Source: Pseudomonas sp. ANT_H4 (GTDB lineage: Bacteria > Pseudomonadota > Gammaproteobacteria > Pseudomonadales > Pseudomonadaceae). Taken from it: DNA of 64,000 bases. Shown here piece by piece: positions 53,625 through 62,157 of the stretch (positions are counted from its first letter, which is position 1; each line of letters begins with the position of its first letter). The stretch lies in assembly GCF_008369295.1 (NCBI RefSeq), contig NZ_VOBG01000011.1, forward strand, positions 1 through 64,000, given 5' to 3'. The position numbers were made by a program, and so were the translations under genes. A model generated the notes under the pieces. That model ran no database searches and was not told the DNA's origin. It was given only the letters and a program-made list of their open reading frames with translations.

Positions 53625-53943
53625 ACAATGGGGATGCGCGCCAGTACCGATTTCCGGTAGCGGGCACATCGCACGGGTGCCACGTTACAGCCATGTTCCG
53701 CTGACGTTGTCAGCAACATGCCCAGGTGGTCACGATCTTCAAGACTACGGCGCGGTTCCGTCCGCGTTGATCAATCCAGTTCGCACTCGGCATCCCAGAT
53801 GCGAACGCCCATCGAGTCTTCGATGGTGATGCCAATCTAGTTGTACCGGATCCCAGGATCCATCAACCCACGCGGGGGTTACACACCTCCCGTCCGGGTC
53901 GGTGTGTCTCCGCACTCTTGTCCTTCAAGTCTGGAGATTCACC
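53625..53943. other. Intergenic region with leader hairpin
   Basis: This 319-base gap holds no gene. ACACACC/GGTGTGT at 53881-53887 and 53901-53907 can pair with a 13-nt loop, 37 bases before the next start, and CATCGAG-TCTT-CGATG near 53811-53826 forms another small hairpin. Confidence 0.5.
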
Positions 53944-54495
53944 ATGACCACTTCATCCGAAAAAACCTTTTTTGATCTTCACATCACCGGCCTCGGTTAT
54001 CTCAATCGCGTTCGCGAAGTGAAGCCAAAGAAAGGTGATCCGTTCCTGGCCTGCGATATCGCAGCGCTCAATGGTCCGAGCGACGACGTCTCGTACGTGC
54101 GTTTTGATACGCGCGTTTCGGGCTCGGAAGCACAACATCTGGTTCGTCGCTGCATCGAGGCCGTCGAGGCTGAGAAGAAAGTGATGATCGGGTTCCGACT
54201 CAGCGACCTGTGGGCCGACACCTTCACTTACTCCAAAGGTAAACGTGCAGGCGAACAGGGCGTGAGCTTCAAGGCCCGTCTGTTGTTCATCAGTTGGATC
54301 AAGGTCGACAGTGCTTTGGTTTACAAAGCCGAGCCGAAATCGACCAAGGCCGATGAAAGCGAATCGCAAGCCCCTGCGGCTTCCGAAACGCCTGTCACCC
54401 AGGAAGCACCCGGCTCGGAAACCTCCGAGCCTGTCGCAGAACCTGTCGACGAAGCCACCGATGCGCAAGCACCAGCACTGGCCGAGTCGTTCTAA
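53944..54495 (+). CDS. STY4534-family (DUF3577) ICE replication protein
   Basis: The 183-residue protein of the STY4534/DUF3577 type reads TFFDLHITGLGYLNRVREVKPKKGDPFLACDIAALNGPSDDVSYVRFDTRVSGSEAQHLVRRCIEAVEAEKKVMIGFRLSDLWADTFTYSKGKRAGEQGVSFKARLLFISWIKVD. The body looks like a small OB-fold, SSB-like domain. A low-complexity acidic tail (about residues 133-183, Glu/Pro/Ala-rich) recalls SSB tails. It probably binds single-stranded ICE DNA (inference). ATG at 53944 follows GGAG. Nested stem-loops follow the stop. Confidence 0.83.
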   Translation: MTTSSEKTFFDLHITGLGYLNRVREVKPKKGDPFLACDIAALNGPSDDVSYVRFDTRVSGSEAQHLVRRCIEAVEAEKKVMIGFRLSDLWADTFTYSKGKRAGEQGVSFKARLLFISWIKVDSALVYKAEPKSTKADESESQAPAASETPVTQEAPGSETSEPVAEPVDEATDAQAPALAESF

Positions 54496-54503
54496 TCCGT
54501 AAC

Positions 54504-54565
54504 GCCGGGGTGGTCCTTCGATTCAACCCTCGTGGGGTTGACTTCGGGCCGACATAAGCCCCGGC
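54504..54565 (+). terminator. Nested stem-loops after the STY4534 gene
   Basis: The outer arms GCCGGGG (54504-54510) and CCCCGGC (54559-54565) enclose a perfect inner hairpin TCAACCC-TCGTG-GGGTTGA (54523-54541). It may be a terminator without a strong T run (CTTCCTTC follows) or a structured leader of the next gene. Confidence 0.55.
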
Positions 54566-54664
54566 CTTCCTTCATTGCCTGAATGGGTTATTACGCCAAT
54601 GGCGTATCCATCCGCATCGGTACGACCGACATGCAGATGGGTTTCTCCCTGCCAATTTTCGTCC

Positions 54665-54690
54665 AGCCCCTGCATTGCAGGGCTTTTGTC
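54665..54690 (+). terminator. Terminator-like hairpin upstream of the DUF932 gene
   Basis: AGCCCCTGCA and TGCAGGGCT pair with one bulged base and are followed by TTTTG, 70 bases before the DUF932 start. It could attenuate transcription into that gene. Confidence 0.5.
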
Positions 54691-54758
54691 CTATGCACTC
54701 GTGTTCGCCTGGCTCCATGCCAGTCGTTGCCGGCTGCTCAATTTTCAAGGAGTTTGTC

Positions 54759-55586
54759 ATGCAACTTGCATCTCGTTTTGCATCACGTTCCCCAGTGCTA
54801 CGTGCTGATCATCCGCTGTCCGATGACCAGATCCGCGCAATCGCCCCTTCCATCTTCGCGGAAAACCCGCATGAAAGCCGTTCCGAGCGGTACAGCTACA
54901 TACCGACCTGCGCTGTACTGGCGAAACTACGCGATGAAGGGTTCGAGCCCTTCATGGTGTGCCAGACCCGCGTGCGTCACGAAGACCGTCGTGAATTCAC
55001 CAAGCACATGCTCCGGCTTCGTCATGCGAGCCAGATCAATGGCAAAGAGGCCAATGAAATTATCTTGCTCAATAGTCACGACGGCACGAGCAGCTATCAG
55101 ATGCTGGCTGGCATGTTCCGCTTCGTCTGCCAAAACGGTCTGGTGTGCGGCAACATCGTCGGCGACGTCCGTGTGCCTCACAAGGGCAACGTGACGGAAC
55201 ATGTCATCGAGGGCGCCTATGAAGTCCTGCGTGGCTTCGACCAGGTACAGGACTCCCACGAAGCCATGCGAGCTATCACGCTCGACGATGGCGAAGCAGA
55301 GGTCTTTGCGCGCTCGGCACTGATGCTCAAGTACGACAGCCCGGACAAGGTGCTGCCGATCACTGAAAGCCAGGTGTTGGCGACACGCCGGTTCGATGAC
55401 CAACGCACGGATCTGTGGTCGGTGTTTAACCGAGTACAGGAAAATCTGGTCAAAGGAGGTCTGTCTAGTCGGACCGCCAACGGTCGCCATCAACGCACAC
55501 GCCCTGTGCAAGGCATCGATCAGAACGTGCGCCTCAATCGGGCGTTGTGGTTGCTGGCCGAAGGTCTGCGGCAACTCAAAGCTTGA
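54759..55586 (+). CDS. DUF932-domain (phage/plasmid-like) protein
   Basis: The 275-residue protein of the DUF932 type shows LSDDQIRAIAPSIFAENPHESRSERYSYIPTCAVLAKLRDEGFEPFMVCQTRVRHEDRREFTKHMLRLRHAS, then NEIILLNSHDGTSSYQMLAGMFRFVCQNGLVCGN, a hallmark block of the family. It ends with a helical tail in which VQGIDQNVRLNRALWLLAEGL is notable. Such proteins are widespread on plasmids, phages and ICEs and are unassigned. ATG at 54759 follows AAGGAG; the open frame 28 codons upstream covers the hairpin leader and is rejected. Confidence 0.83.
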   Translation: MQLASRFASRSPVLRADHPLSDDQIRAIAPSIFAENPHESRSERYSYIPTCAVLAKLRDEGFEPFMVCQTRVRHEDRREFTKHMLRLRHASQINGKEANEIILLNSHDGTSSYQMLAGMFRFVCQNGLVCGNIVGDVRVPHKGNVTEHVIEGAYEVLRGFDQVQDSHEAMRAITLDDGEAEVFARSALMLKYDSPDKVLPITESQVLATRRFDDQRTDLWSVFNRVQENLVKGGLSSRTANGRHQRTRPVQGIDQNVRLNRALWLLAEGLRQLKA

Positions 55587-55725
55587 CCGCACGCTGACTG
55601 CGCCCACTCCGGGCAGAGTCCGCGGTTCTCACACATCGTTCCTGCCAGAGCGTTCTTCAATCCCCAAGGGGCTGTACTGGCCTCGCGGGCTGGTGCCGTC
55701 CCTGCTTCTTCGAAAGGACATCACC

Positions 55726-55908
55726 ATGCCTCATGTATCCGCCATCCAACCGCTACTGCGCATCGACGAATACCCAGACCTGATGGCCGACGGCTGTGCT
55801 AGTGATGTTTGTCTCCCGGTAGCCCTCGTGTCGCCTCAATCCACAATCGGAAGCAACCGCCTGTTCAAAGGTAGGCGATCGATTTCTTCATCCCAAAGGA
55901 GCTTTACC
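55726..55908 (+). pseudogene. Possible remnant of a small ICE gene fused in frame to the next
   Basis: ATG at 55726 has a well-spaced AAAGGA site and reads MPHVSAIQPLLRIDEYPDLMADGCASDVCLPV, which looks like a genuine N terminus. The frame then runs without a stop into the next gene, whose own AAGGAG-ATG is at 55909. The simplest explanation is loss of the end of a small gene. A 151-residue fusion from 55726 to 56181 is the alternative. Confidence 0.4.
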
Positions 55909-56181
55909 ATGAACCTTCGATACCTTCCACGTCTGCGCTCCGCGCGGCCCTCCTCTGCCCCCAGGTTTTCAAGCGGCCCCCTGAAGCTCAGCGACAGAAT
56001 GCAGTCGCTGGACAGCAAGGGACTGATCGCCCCCCAACGCTTTCTGCATCGCCATTTGCACGGTGACTGGGGCGAACTTGATGAGTCTGAGCGCCGTGCC
56101 ACCAGTGCTGCTCTTGAGTCCGGGGGCATTGCCCTCACGCTATCAAGTGACGCCACGATTGGCGTTGGTGGTTATCACTGA
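55909..56181 (+). CDS. Small ICE protein with HGDWG motif (copy 1)
   Basis: This 90-residue protein contains LKLSDRMQSLDSKGLIAPQRFLHRHLHGDWGELDESERRATSAALESGGIALTLSSDATIGVGGYH. It is paralogous to the protein at 56315: both share a Leu-rich helix, then RFL/FFQRHxHGDWG and a following A-N/S-AAL segment. Plasmid and ICE proteins of this sort are of unknown function. The AAGGAG site before ATG 55909 decides this start, although the frame is open to 55726. The tail is shorter and differs from copy 2. Confidence 0.6.
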   Translation: MNLRYLPRLRSARPSSAPRFSSGPLKLSDRMQSLDSKGLIAPQRFLHRHLHGDWGELDESERRATSAALESGGIALTLSSDATIGVGGYH

Positions 56182-56314
56182 CGAGCAACGCAGTCTCACG
56201 ATCATTCAATTACTCGTCGAGGCAGTTGCACCCTGAAGGCCGAGATTGTCGGTTTATCCACCTGTTGGGGCCCATCACCCCAAGGGTGCTGTGGTCCTCA
56301 ACAAGGAGACTTCC

Positions 56315-56623
56315 ATGGCACATTCATCCAGAAACCACCGCCGCCACTCCAAGCTGCTGTTTCCGGTTGGCGCGTTGATCTTCAGCAAGGGCGTCGATCG
56401 CCTGATGCGTGAAGGTCGCCTTGATCCAATGCCGTTCTTTCAACGTCATGCGCATGGCGACTGGGGCCAGGTTTCCGACGAGACCTGGTACGCCAACAAC
56501 GCCGCGCTGAAGATCGACGGGCAGCTCAATTCATTCTACGTGGTCACCCGCGAAATCCGCCTTAGCATCATGTCCGAGGCCGACCGCAGTGCCACCATGA
56601 TCCGGCTACCGTCGGAACGCTGA
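56315..56623 (+). CDS. Small ICE protein with HGDWG motif (copy 2)
   Basis: The 102-residue protein contains KLLFPVGALIFSKGVDRLMREGRLDPMPFFQRHAHGDWGQVSDETWYANNAALKIDGQLNSFYVVTREIRLSIMSEADRSATMIRLPSER. It is the paralogue of the gene at 55909; the region after HGDWG is longer and more regular, so this copy looks complete. It is probably a cytoplasmic accessory protein of the ICE. An ACAAGGAGAC ribosome site precedes ATG 56315, and a CCCCAAGGG motif lies in its leader (56278-56286). Function unknown. Confidence 0.75.
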   Translation: MAHSSRNHRRHSKLLFPVGALIFSKGVDRLMREGRLDPMPFFQRHAHGDWGQVSDETWYANNAALKIDGQLNSFYVVTREIRLSIMSEADRSATMIRLPSER

Positions 56624-56691
56624 GGCCGCTCTTGCAATTATCTACCGACTTCCGGTCGCCAGTACCGGTCAGTCACTTTTTTCACCGCCCC

Positions 56692-56736
56692 GGGGCCTAA
56701 CTCGGCCCCTGCCCCCCCTGCCCCCCCTGTCCCCCT
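56692..56736 (+). terminator. Stem-loop followed by a C-rich octamer repeat
   Basis: GGGGCC (56692-56697) pairs with GGCCCC (56704-56709). This is followed by two tandem TGCCCCCC units and a related TGTCCCCC. It separates the accessory genes from the conjugation operon. It is probably a terminator, although no T run follows. Confidence 0.5.
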
Positions 56737-56867
56737 TGGCCTAAGGCAGAGTTTCCGAGCGAGGTCAAAGGCATGATCAATCTGGTGACTCGGCGAATCC
56801 TATTGTTTGCTGATACACCGGCCTTGTGAGGCGATGGTGTCGGTTCCACGCTCCAGAGAACTGACCG

Positions 56868-57452
56868 ATGCCAGCATTCAGCCAAAATCACCCCAGCAGG
56901 GTCTTACTCTGCCTGCTGATGACAGCCGCTCTGGCCAGTTGCACGACGGCATCCGCTCCGACTCCACCCACTTCGGTTGAACCCGCAGAGAAAGGTCCCA
57001 GCACGTCCACGCGCGGGGTGCCGGAGTTCATCTCAGTGGTGCGTTATGGTCGGTACACCCTGGTCGAGTTGGCTCCGGTATCAGCGCAACAGGACCTGCT
57101 GCTTCAGGTCGTCGACGTGACCGTTCCCGGCACACGCACAGCCACCGTTGGGGACGCCCTGCGTCATGTCCTGCTCCGTTCTGGCTACCAGTTGTGTTCC
57201 AGCAGTGATATCGCAGCGCTGAATGCGCTCCCGCTACCGGCTTCGCACTACCGACTGGGCCCGCTGTTATTGCGTGATGCCCTGCTCACGCTGGCCGGTC
57301 CTGCCTGGGATCTGGAGGTCGACGACGGCGCACGCCGGATCTGCTTCACACGCGCAGTGCAGCCCACCACCGGTGGTGCACTTCCCCAATCCGGACCGGT
57401 CGCCCCTGTCGACATAGCGCGGCCTCCATTGAAAACGGAGGCCAGGCCATGA
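56868..57452 (+). CDS. pilL: PilL-type ICE conjugation lipoprotein (PFGI-1 class)
   Basis: The 194-residue predicted lipoprotein has signal sequence MPAFSQNHPSRVLLCLLMTAALASC with a lipobox LASC. The mature part contains PEFISVVRYGRYTLVELAPVSAQQDLLLQVVDVTVPGTRTATVGDALRHVLLRSGYQLCSSSDIAALNALPLPASHYRLGPLLLRDALLTLAGPAWDLEVDDGARRICF. This is the PilL N-terminal (TcpQ/secretin-like STN) type of PFGI-1 elements. It should work in the envelope as part of the conjugation machinery. The start ATG lacks a strong ribosome site. Its stop overlaps the next gene by four bases, opening a tightly coupled operon. Confidence 0.85.
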   Translation: MPAFSQNHPSRVLLCLLMTAALASCTTASAPTPPTSVEPAEKGPSTSTRGVPEFISVVRYGRYTLVELAPVSAQQDLLLQVVDVTVPGTRTATVGDALRHVLLRSGYQLCSSSDIAALNALPLPASHYRLGPLLLRDALLTLAGPAWDLEVDDGARRICFTRAVQPTTGGALPQSGPVAPVDIARPPLKTEARP

Positions 57453-58105
57453 GGGGATTTCAATCCACCCCAGGCGACTCCCTCAGCATGCTGTTACGTG
57501 CGGCCAGCATCGCATGGCTGACCCTCATCAGCGCAGCCACGATCGTCAACCACGTCTCGCTGTCGAGTCTGGCCACCCAGGCCAGAGCCAACGCTCAGGC
57601 CAGCCAGGTTGTTGCCCTGGAAACCCGTCTGACTGAGCTGAGCCAGCGCCTCGACTCATTGCAGAAACAGCCTGTCGCCTTGACCCAAGCCCATTATGAG
57701 GCTGATAGCAAAGCTCTTGCCCAACGGATGACCGCCGTTGAAAGCGGGCTTGATCAGCGTCTGACAGCAGCCAGCCTTTCCTCCCTGGAAACACGCATCG
57801 ACCAATTGACCAGTCGTCTGGATAAACCCAACCAGACGACTCCAGTATCGGTACGCGCCCGTGTGATACACCCGACAAAACCGACCCAAGCAGCGAGCCT
57901 ACCGTTCACGGTTATGGGGACCGAGCTTCGCGGCGGCGAACGATTCCTGTCGATCCTGCCAACCGGCACTACCGCCTTTTCCGAGATACGCGTCCTGCGT
58001 CCCGGTGAGACCGACAGCGGCTGGCGCCTGCAAGCCATCGATGGCCAGACCGCCGTGTTCCAGCGCGAGAACGGTGGCCAGATGCACCGATTGACGCTGC
58101 CATAG
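57449..58105 (+). CDS. ICE conjugation protein with membrane anchor and coiled coil
   Basis: The 218-residue protein has an N-terminal membrane helix (MLLRAASIAWLTLISAATIVNHVSL) and a predicted coiled coil of about 90 residues (ALETRLTELSQRLDSLQKQ ... LETRIDQLTSRLDK). A C-terminal globular domain follows (LPFTVMGTELRGGERFLSILPTGTTAFSEIRVLRPGETDSGWRLQAIDGQTAVFQRENGGQMHRLTLP). It is probably anchored in the inner membrane with a periplasmic domain. It lies between pilL and the PFL_4693-type gene, a position conserved in this ICE family. Exact role unknown. Confidence 0.75.
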   Translation: MRGFQSTPGDSLSMLLRAASIAWLTLISAATIVNHVSLSSLATQARANAQASQVVALETRLTELSQRLDSLQKQPVALTQAHYEADSKALAQRMTAVESGLDQRLTAASLSSLETRIDQLTSRLDKPNQTTPVSVRARVIHPTKPTQAASLPFTVMGTELRGGERFLSILPTGTTAFSEIRVLRPGETDSGWRLQAIDGQTAVFQRENGGQMHRLTLP

Positions 58106-58114
58106 GGGCTCCGG

Positions 58115-58858
58115 ATGAACAGCAATCTTGTTTTCCGCGCGTTAACGCTGAGCCTGATCGCCTTCTTTAACTCTCCGGTGATCGCACAGAACGCTCTCAC
58201 GATTGCCTCCACCGTCGCGCCCAGCGAGGAACAAACAGCGACCTCACGCGTCAGCGACGAACAACAGGCCCGTGACTGGGGGTTGCACACGGAAGAATGG
58301 GCTCGCTATCGCCAATTAATGCAGGGACCGCTGGGCCTCTTTTCGCCCAACCTCGACCCATTGACCGCACTTGGCATCGAAGCGCGCTCCGACAAGGAGC
58401 GCCGTCGCTATGCCGAGTTGCAGGTTCAGGTTGAAGCCCGCCGCGCCGAAAAGACGCTGGCATACCAGCGGGCCTACGACACCGCCTGGCAACGTCTACA
58501 CCCGGGCATGCAACGTGTCACCCTGCCCGGCCATACTCCAGGCAATTCCTCCACCACCGTCAACAGCACGGACCGCATCGCCGTGTTCATCAAGGACGGC
58601 TGCGCGCCATGTGGCCTGGCGGTTCAGCAGTTGCAGGCATCTGATGTCGGCTTCGACCTCTACATGGTCGGCAGCCGCGCCAACGACACGCTCATTCGCG
58701 ACTGGGCGAAGCGAGCCAGCATCAATCCAGATCGCGTACGCAACGGTTCAATCACGCTCAACCACGATGCCGGACGCTGGCTGTCTTTGGGCCTGCCGGG
58801 GGACCTGCCTGCCGTTGTGCGGCAGGTCAATGGCCAATGGCAACGGCAACGGCAATGA
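58115..58858 (+). CDS. PFL_4693-family ICE protein
   Basis: This 247-residue exported protein is of the PFL_4693 type (TIGR03759). The signal peptide is MNSNLVFRALTLSLIAFFNSPVIA. The block DWGLHTEEWARYRQLMQGPLGLFSPNLDPLTALGIEARSDKERRRYAELQVQVEARRAEKTLAYQRAYDTAWQRLHPG is diagnostic. A thioredoxin-like region with CAPC (IAVFIKDGCAPCGLAVQQL) suggests a disulphide or redox role in the periplasm. Its 3' end overlaps the transglycosylase gene. The role in conjugation is not established. Confidence 0.82.
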   Translation: MNSNLVFRALTLSLIAFFNSPVIAQNALTIASTVAPSEEQTATSRVSDEQQARDWGLHTEEWARYRQLMQGPLGLFSPNLDPLTALGIEARSDKERRRYAELQVQVEARRAEKTLAYQRAYDTAWQRLHPGMQRVTLPGHTPGNSSTTVNSTDRIAVFIKDGCAPCGLAVQQLQASDVGFDLYMVGSRANDTLIRDWAKRASINPDRVRNGSITLNHDAGRWLSLGLPGDLPAVVRQVNGQWQRQRQ

Positions 58859-59424
58859 CCCGCTGGCGTCATCTGCTCGTGGTACTGGGCTGGATGACCA
58901 TCATCGCCCCCGCCGGCGCGCAGGACGTACCGCCTCCGGCGTACCAGATCGCCGCGCACCGAGCTGGCATTCCCTCTGCGGTGCTGTATGCGGTGGCGTT
59001 GCAGGAGAGCGGCCTGCAACGCGATGGCCGGCTGGTGCCGTGGCCCTGGACCCTGAATGTGGCGGGCGTATCGCGCCGTTTCAGTTCCCGCGCCAAAGCA
59101 TGTACGGGTCTGCAAAAGGCGCTGCGGGAGGCTCCCCCCACACGGGTCGACGCCGGCCTCGGCCAGGTCAACCTGGGTTATCAGAAGCACCGCTACCCGC
59201 AGCCCTGCGATCTACTCGACCCGTATCGCAACCTCGCTATCGCAGCGGAAATTCTGCGCGAACAGCACACCGACGGCGAGGACTGGCTGCTCGCCATTGG
59301 ACGCTACCACCGCCCGGCAGGCGGGGCAGCGGCTGCCCGCTACCGCATGAGTGTGCACAAGCACCTGCAGCGCGTGCTCGGCGGCGCCCTCGCTGAAAAC
59401 TCCCCCAGGAGAAAACCACTATGA
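58855..59424 (+). CDS. Lytic transglycosylase of the conjugation apparatus
   Basis: The 189-residue periplasmic SLT-domain protein has a signal peptide ending IIAPAGA. The catalytic Glu lies in YAVALQESGLQ, with GLGQVNLGYQK and AIAAEILREQHTDGEDWLLAIGRYHRP as the other SLT motifs. It opens peptidoglycan locally for the mating channel, as VirB1/PilT-like proteins do. ATG at 58855 overlaps the preceding stop (ATGA); an ATG at 58837 would overlap further and is less likely. Its own stop overlaps the next start by four bases. Confidence 0.85.
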   Translation: MTRWRHLLVVLGWMTIIAPAGAQDVPPPAYQIAAHRAGIPSAVLYAVALQESGLQRDGRLVPWPWTLNVAGVSRRFSSRAKACTGLQKALREAPPTRVDAGLGQVNLGYQKHRYPQPCDLLDPYRNLAIAAEILREQHTDGEDWLLAIGRYHRPAGGAAAARYRMSVHKHLQRVLGGALAENSPRRKPL

Positions 59425-59972
59425 AGCTCCATCTTCCTCTGCGAATCGCCGCCCGATCGCTGTTCGGCCTGCTATGCCTGGCCACCGGGGGAGCGCTCGC
59501 AGACGCCGCCTCGTTGATCGTGGTCGAAGATCGTGGCGGTGTTTCGGCATGGCCCTACTACCAATCACTGAATCTGCGACCCCACCAGGACCAGCCGTTA
59601 GCCCCGTCCCTCGCCGCACCTCATCCGTCACAGCAACGTTTCAACGAAACAGACATGCTGCCGGTTCGTTCCGGACGCCTGTCGCCGGGGGAGGAGCCGC
59701 GCAGGGTCATCCAGGCCCCCGGGCTGCGGCCAATGTTTCTGGTCGGCGATGACGACCGCTCGCGCCAATGGTTACGCGAGCGTGCAGCAATCCTGGGCGA
59801 ATTGAATGCGGTCGGCTTGGTCGTCAACGTGGCATCTGCAGACGCACTTGCCACCTTGCGCGGGCTGGCCCCGGGCCTGACACTATCGCCGGTATCGGGC
59901 GACGATCTCGCAGAACGTCTGGGGTTGCGCCATTACCCCGTGCTGGTCACTGCCACCGGCATTGAGCAGTGA
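59421..59972 (+). CDS. PFL_4695-family ICE protein
   Basis: This 183-residue exported protein is of the PFL_4695 type (TIGR03765). The signal peptide is MKLHLPLRIAARSLFGLLCLATGGALA, followed by SLIVVEDRGGVSAWPYYQSLNLRP. The C-terminal half FLVGDDDRSRQWLRERAAILGELNAVGLVVNVASADALATLRGLAPGLTLSPVSGDDLAERLGLRHYPVLVTATGIEQ is characteristic. It resembles TraW/TrbC-like periplasmic proteins in general layout. It is encoded just upstream of traD and translationally coupled to the transglycosylase. Confidence 0.85.
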   Translation: MKLHLPLRIAARSLFGLLCLATGGALADAASLIVVEDRGGVSAWPYYQSLNLRPHQDQPLAPSLAAPHPSQQRFNETDMLPVRSGRLSPGEEPRRVIQAPGLRPMFLVGDDDRSRQWLRERAAILGELNAVGLVVNVASADALATLRGLAPGLTLSPVSGDDLAERLGLRHYPVLVTATGIEQ

Positions 59973-59982
59973 GCCACTCGCC

Positions 59983-62157
59983 ATGGCCCAGCCTCATGCG
60001 GTGGAAGTCCTGCTACGGCCAGCGGTGGAGCTGTACACCGTGGCCGTCTGCGCCGTTGCCGCGCTTCTGTGCCTGGTGGCGCCATGGTCGCTGGCGTTAA
60101 ATCCACTGCTGGGCCTGGGATCAGCCCTGGCGTTCCTGCTGTTTGGCATTATTCGGCTCCGTGAGGCATGGTTCATCCTGCGCTATCGGCGCAATGTCCG
60201 CCGTCTGCCGAAGTACGTGATGACCAGCCGTGCTGTGCCGGTCAGTCAGCAGCGCCTGTTCATCGGCCGAGGGTTTCGCTGGGATCAGCGGCACACGCAT
60301 CGGCTGATGCAAACGTACCGCCCCGAGTTTCGTCGTTATGTGGAACCCACGGCCGCCTACCGCATCGCCCGCCGTTTGGAAGAGCGGCTGGAATTCGCAC
60401 CCTTTCCACTCTCAAAACTTGCCCGACTGACGACCTGGGACAGCCCATTTAATCCGGCGCGGCCGCTACCTCCAGTCGGTGGCATGCCGCGCCTGCATGG
60501 CATTGAACCGCATGAGGTGGACGTCACGCTGCCGCTGGGGGAACGGGTTGGGCATTCACTCGTCCTGGGCACCACGCGGGTGGGCAAAACAAGACTCGCC
60601 GAGCTGTTCATCACCCAGGACATCCGGCGGCGTAACGCAGCCGGCGAGCATGAAGTGGTCATCGTCTTCGACCCCAAAGGCGATGCAGACTTGCTCAAGC
60701 GCGTGTATGTCGAGGCCAAACGCGCCGGACGCGAAGGCGAGTTCTATGTTTTTCATCTTGGCTGGCCGGATATCAGTGCGCGCTACAACGCCGTGGGCCG
60801 GTTTGGCCGCATCAGCGAGGTGGCCACGCGCATTGCCGGCCAACTCTCCGGCGAGGGCAACTCTGCGGCGTTTCGCGAGTTCGCCTGGCGTTTCGTCAAC
60901 ATCATCGCCCGTGCACTCGTCGAGCTGGGGCAGCGGCCCGACTACCTGCTGATCCAGCGGCATGTAGTGAACATCGATGCCTTGTTCATCGAGTACGCCC
61001 AGCACTACTTCGCGAGCAACGAACCGAAGGCGTGGGAAGTCATTGTGCAGATCGAGGCCAGGCTCAACGACAAGAACACTCCCCGCAACATGATCGGCCG
61101 CGAGAAGCGCGTCATTGCGCTCGAACAATACCTGTCACAGGTCAGGGTCTACGATCCGGTGCTGGACGGGCTCAGATCTGCGGTACGCTATGACCGCACC
61201 TACTTCGACAAAATCGTCGCCTCGTTGCTGCCCCTGCTGGAAAAACTCACGACCGGCAAGATTTCTCAGTTGCTGGCCCCGGACTATGCCGATCTGGCCG
61301 ACCCCCGTCCCATTTTCGACTGGATGCAGATTATCCGGAAGAAGGCCGTGGTGTATGTGGGCCTGGACGCACTCTCGGATGCCGAGGTTTCAGCCGCCGT
61401 GGGCAACAGCATGTTCAGCGACTTGGTGTCGGTCGCTGGACACATCTACAAGTTCGGTATTGACGATGGTCTACCCGGCACGGCGTCTGGGGTCAAAGTA
61501 CCGATCAACGTGCACGCCGACGAGTTCAACGAACTGATGGGTGATGAATTCATCCCCATGGTCAACAAAGGCGGCGGTGCCGGTCTCCAGGTCACCGCCT
61601 ACACGCAAACGCTCAGTGACATTGAAGCGCGTATCGGCAACCGCGCCAAAGCCGGCCAGGTGGTCGGTAACTTCAACAACCTGTTTATGTTGAGGGTGCG
61701 GGAAACTGCGACCGCCGAATTACTCACGAAACAGTTGCCCAAGGTTGAGGTGTACACCACCTCACTGATGAGCGGCGCCACCGACAGCTCCGACATTCAC
61801 GGCAAGACCGATTTTACCAGCAACACCCAGGACCGCATCACGACGACGAGTGTGCCCCTGCTCGAACCCGCCCATGTTGTCGGCCTGCCCAAGGGGCAGT
61901 GCTTTGCACTGATCGAAGGCGGCAACCTCTGGAAGATTCGCATGCCGCTGCCGGCACCCGACCCTGACGAAGTGATGCCCAGGGACCTGCAGCAGCTTGC
62001 TGGGTACATGCGCCAACACTACGTCGAGGCGGGTGACTGGTGGGACAGCAAAGCACTACCGGGCCTGCAGGATGCCCCCCTACCTGATGACCTGCTTGAC
62101 GGGTTCCGGCATATGGCGACCGCCGAAACGACTGCTGAGAGGCGCAACCGTGAGTGA
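59983..62157 (+). CDS. traD: TraD-type conjugative coupling protein
   Basis: The 724-residue type IV coupling ATPase (SXT/PFGI-1 TraD class) has two N-terminal membrane helices (about residues 18-38 and 42-60). Walker A is GTTRVGKT at about 196-203, and VVIVFDPKGDADLLKRVYVEAKRAGREGEFYVFHLGWPDISARYNAVGRFGR is the class signature. The Walker-B region is INVHADEFNELMGDEF, followed by the TQTLSDIEARIGN arginine-finger segment. It links the relaxosome to the transfer channel at the inner membrane. ATG at 59983 (MAQPHAV) follows AGTGAG; a TTG seven codons upstream overlaps the preceding gene. Its stop overlaps the next start. Confidence 0.92.
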   Translation: MAQPHAVEVLLRPAVELYTVAVCAVAALLCLVAPWSLALNPLLGLGSALAFLLFGIIRLREAWFILRYRRNVRRLPKYVMTSRAVPVSQQRLFIGRGFRWDQRHTHRLMQTYRPEFRRYVEPTAAYRIARRLEERLEFAPFPLSKLARLTTWDSPFNPARPLPPVGGMPRLHGIEPHEVDVTLPLGERVGHSLVLGTTRVGKTRLAELFITQDIRRRNAAGEHEVVIVFDPKGDADLLKRVYVEAKRAGREGEFYVFHLGWPDISARYNAVGRFGRISEVATRIAGQLSGEGNSAAFREFAWRFVNIIARALVELGQRPDYLLIQRHVVNIDALFIEYAQHYFASNEPKAWEVIVQIEARLNDKNTPRNMIGREKRVIALEQYLSQVRVYDPVLDGLRSAVRYDRTYFDKIVASLLPLLEKLTTGKISQLLAPDYADLADPRPIFDWMQIIRKKAVVYVGLDALSDAEVSAAVGNSMFSDLVSVAGHIYKFGIDDGLPGTASGVKVPINVHADEFNELMGDEFIPMVNKGGGAGLQVTAYTQTLSDIEARIGNRAKAGQVVGNFNNLFMLRVRETATAELLTKQLPKVEVYTTSLMSGATDSSDIHGKTDFTSNTQDRITTTSVPLLEPAHVVGLPKGQCFALIEGGNLWKIRMPLPAPDPDEVMPRDLQQLAGYMRQHYVEAGDWWDSKALPGLQDAPLPDDLLDGFRHMATAETTAERRNRE

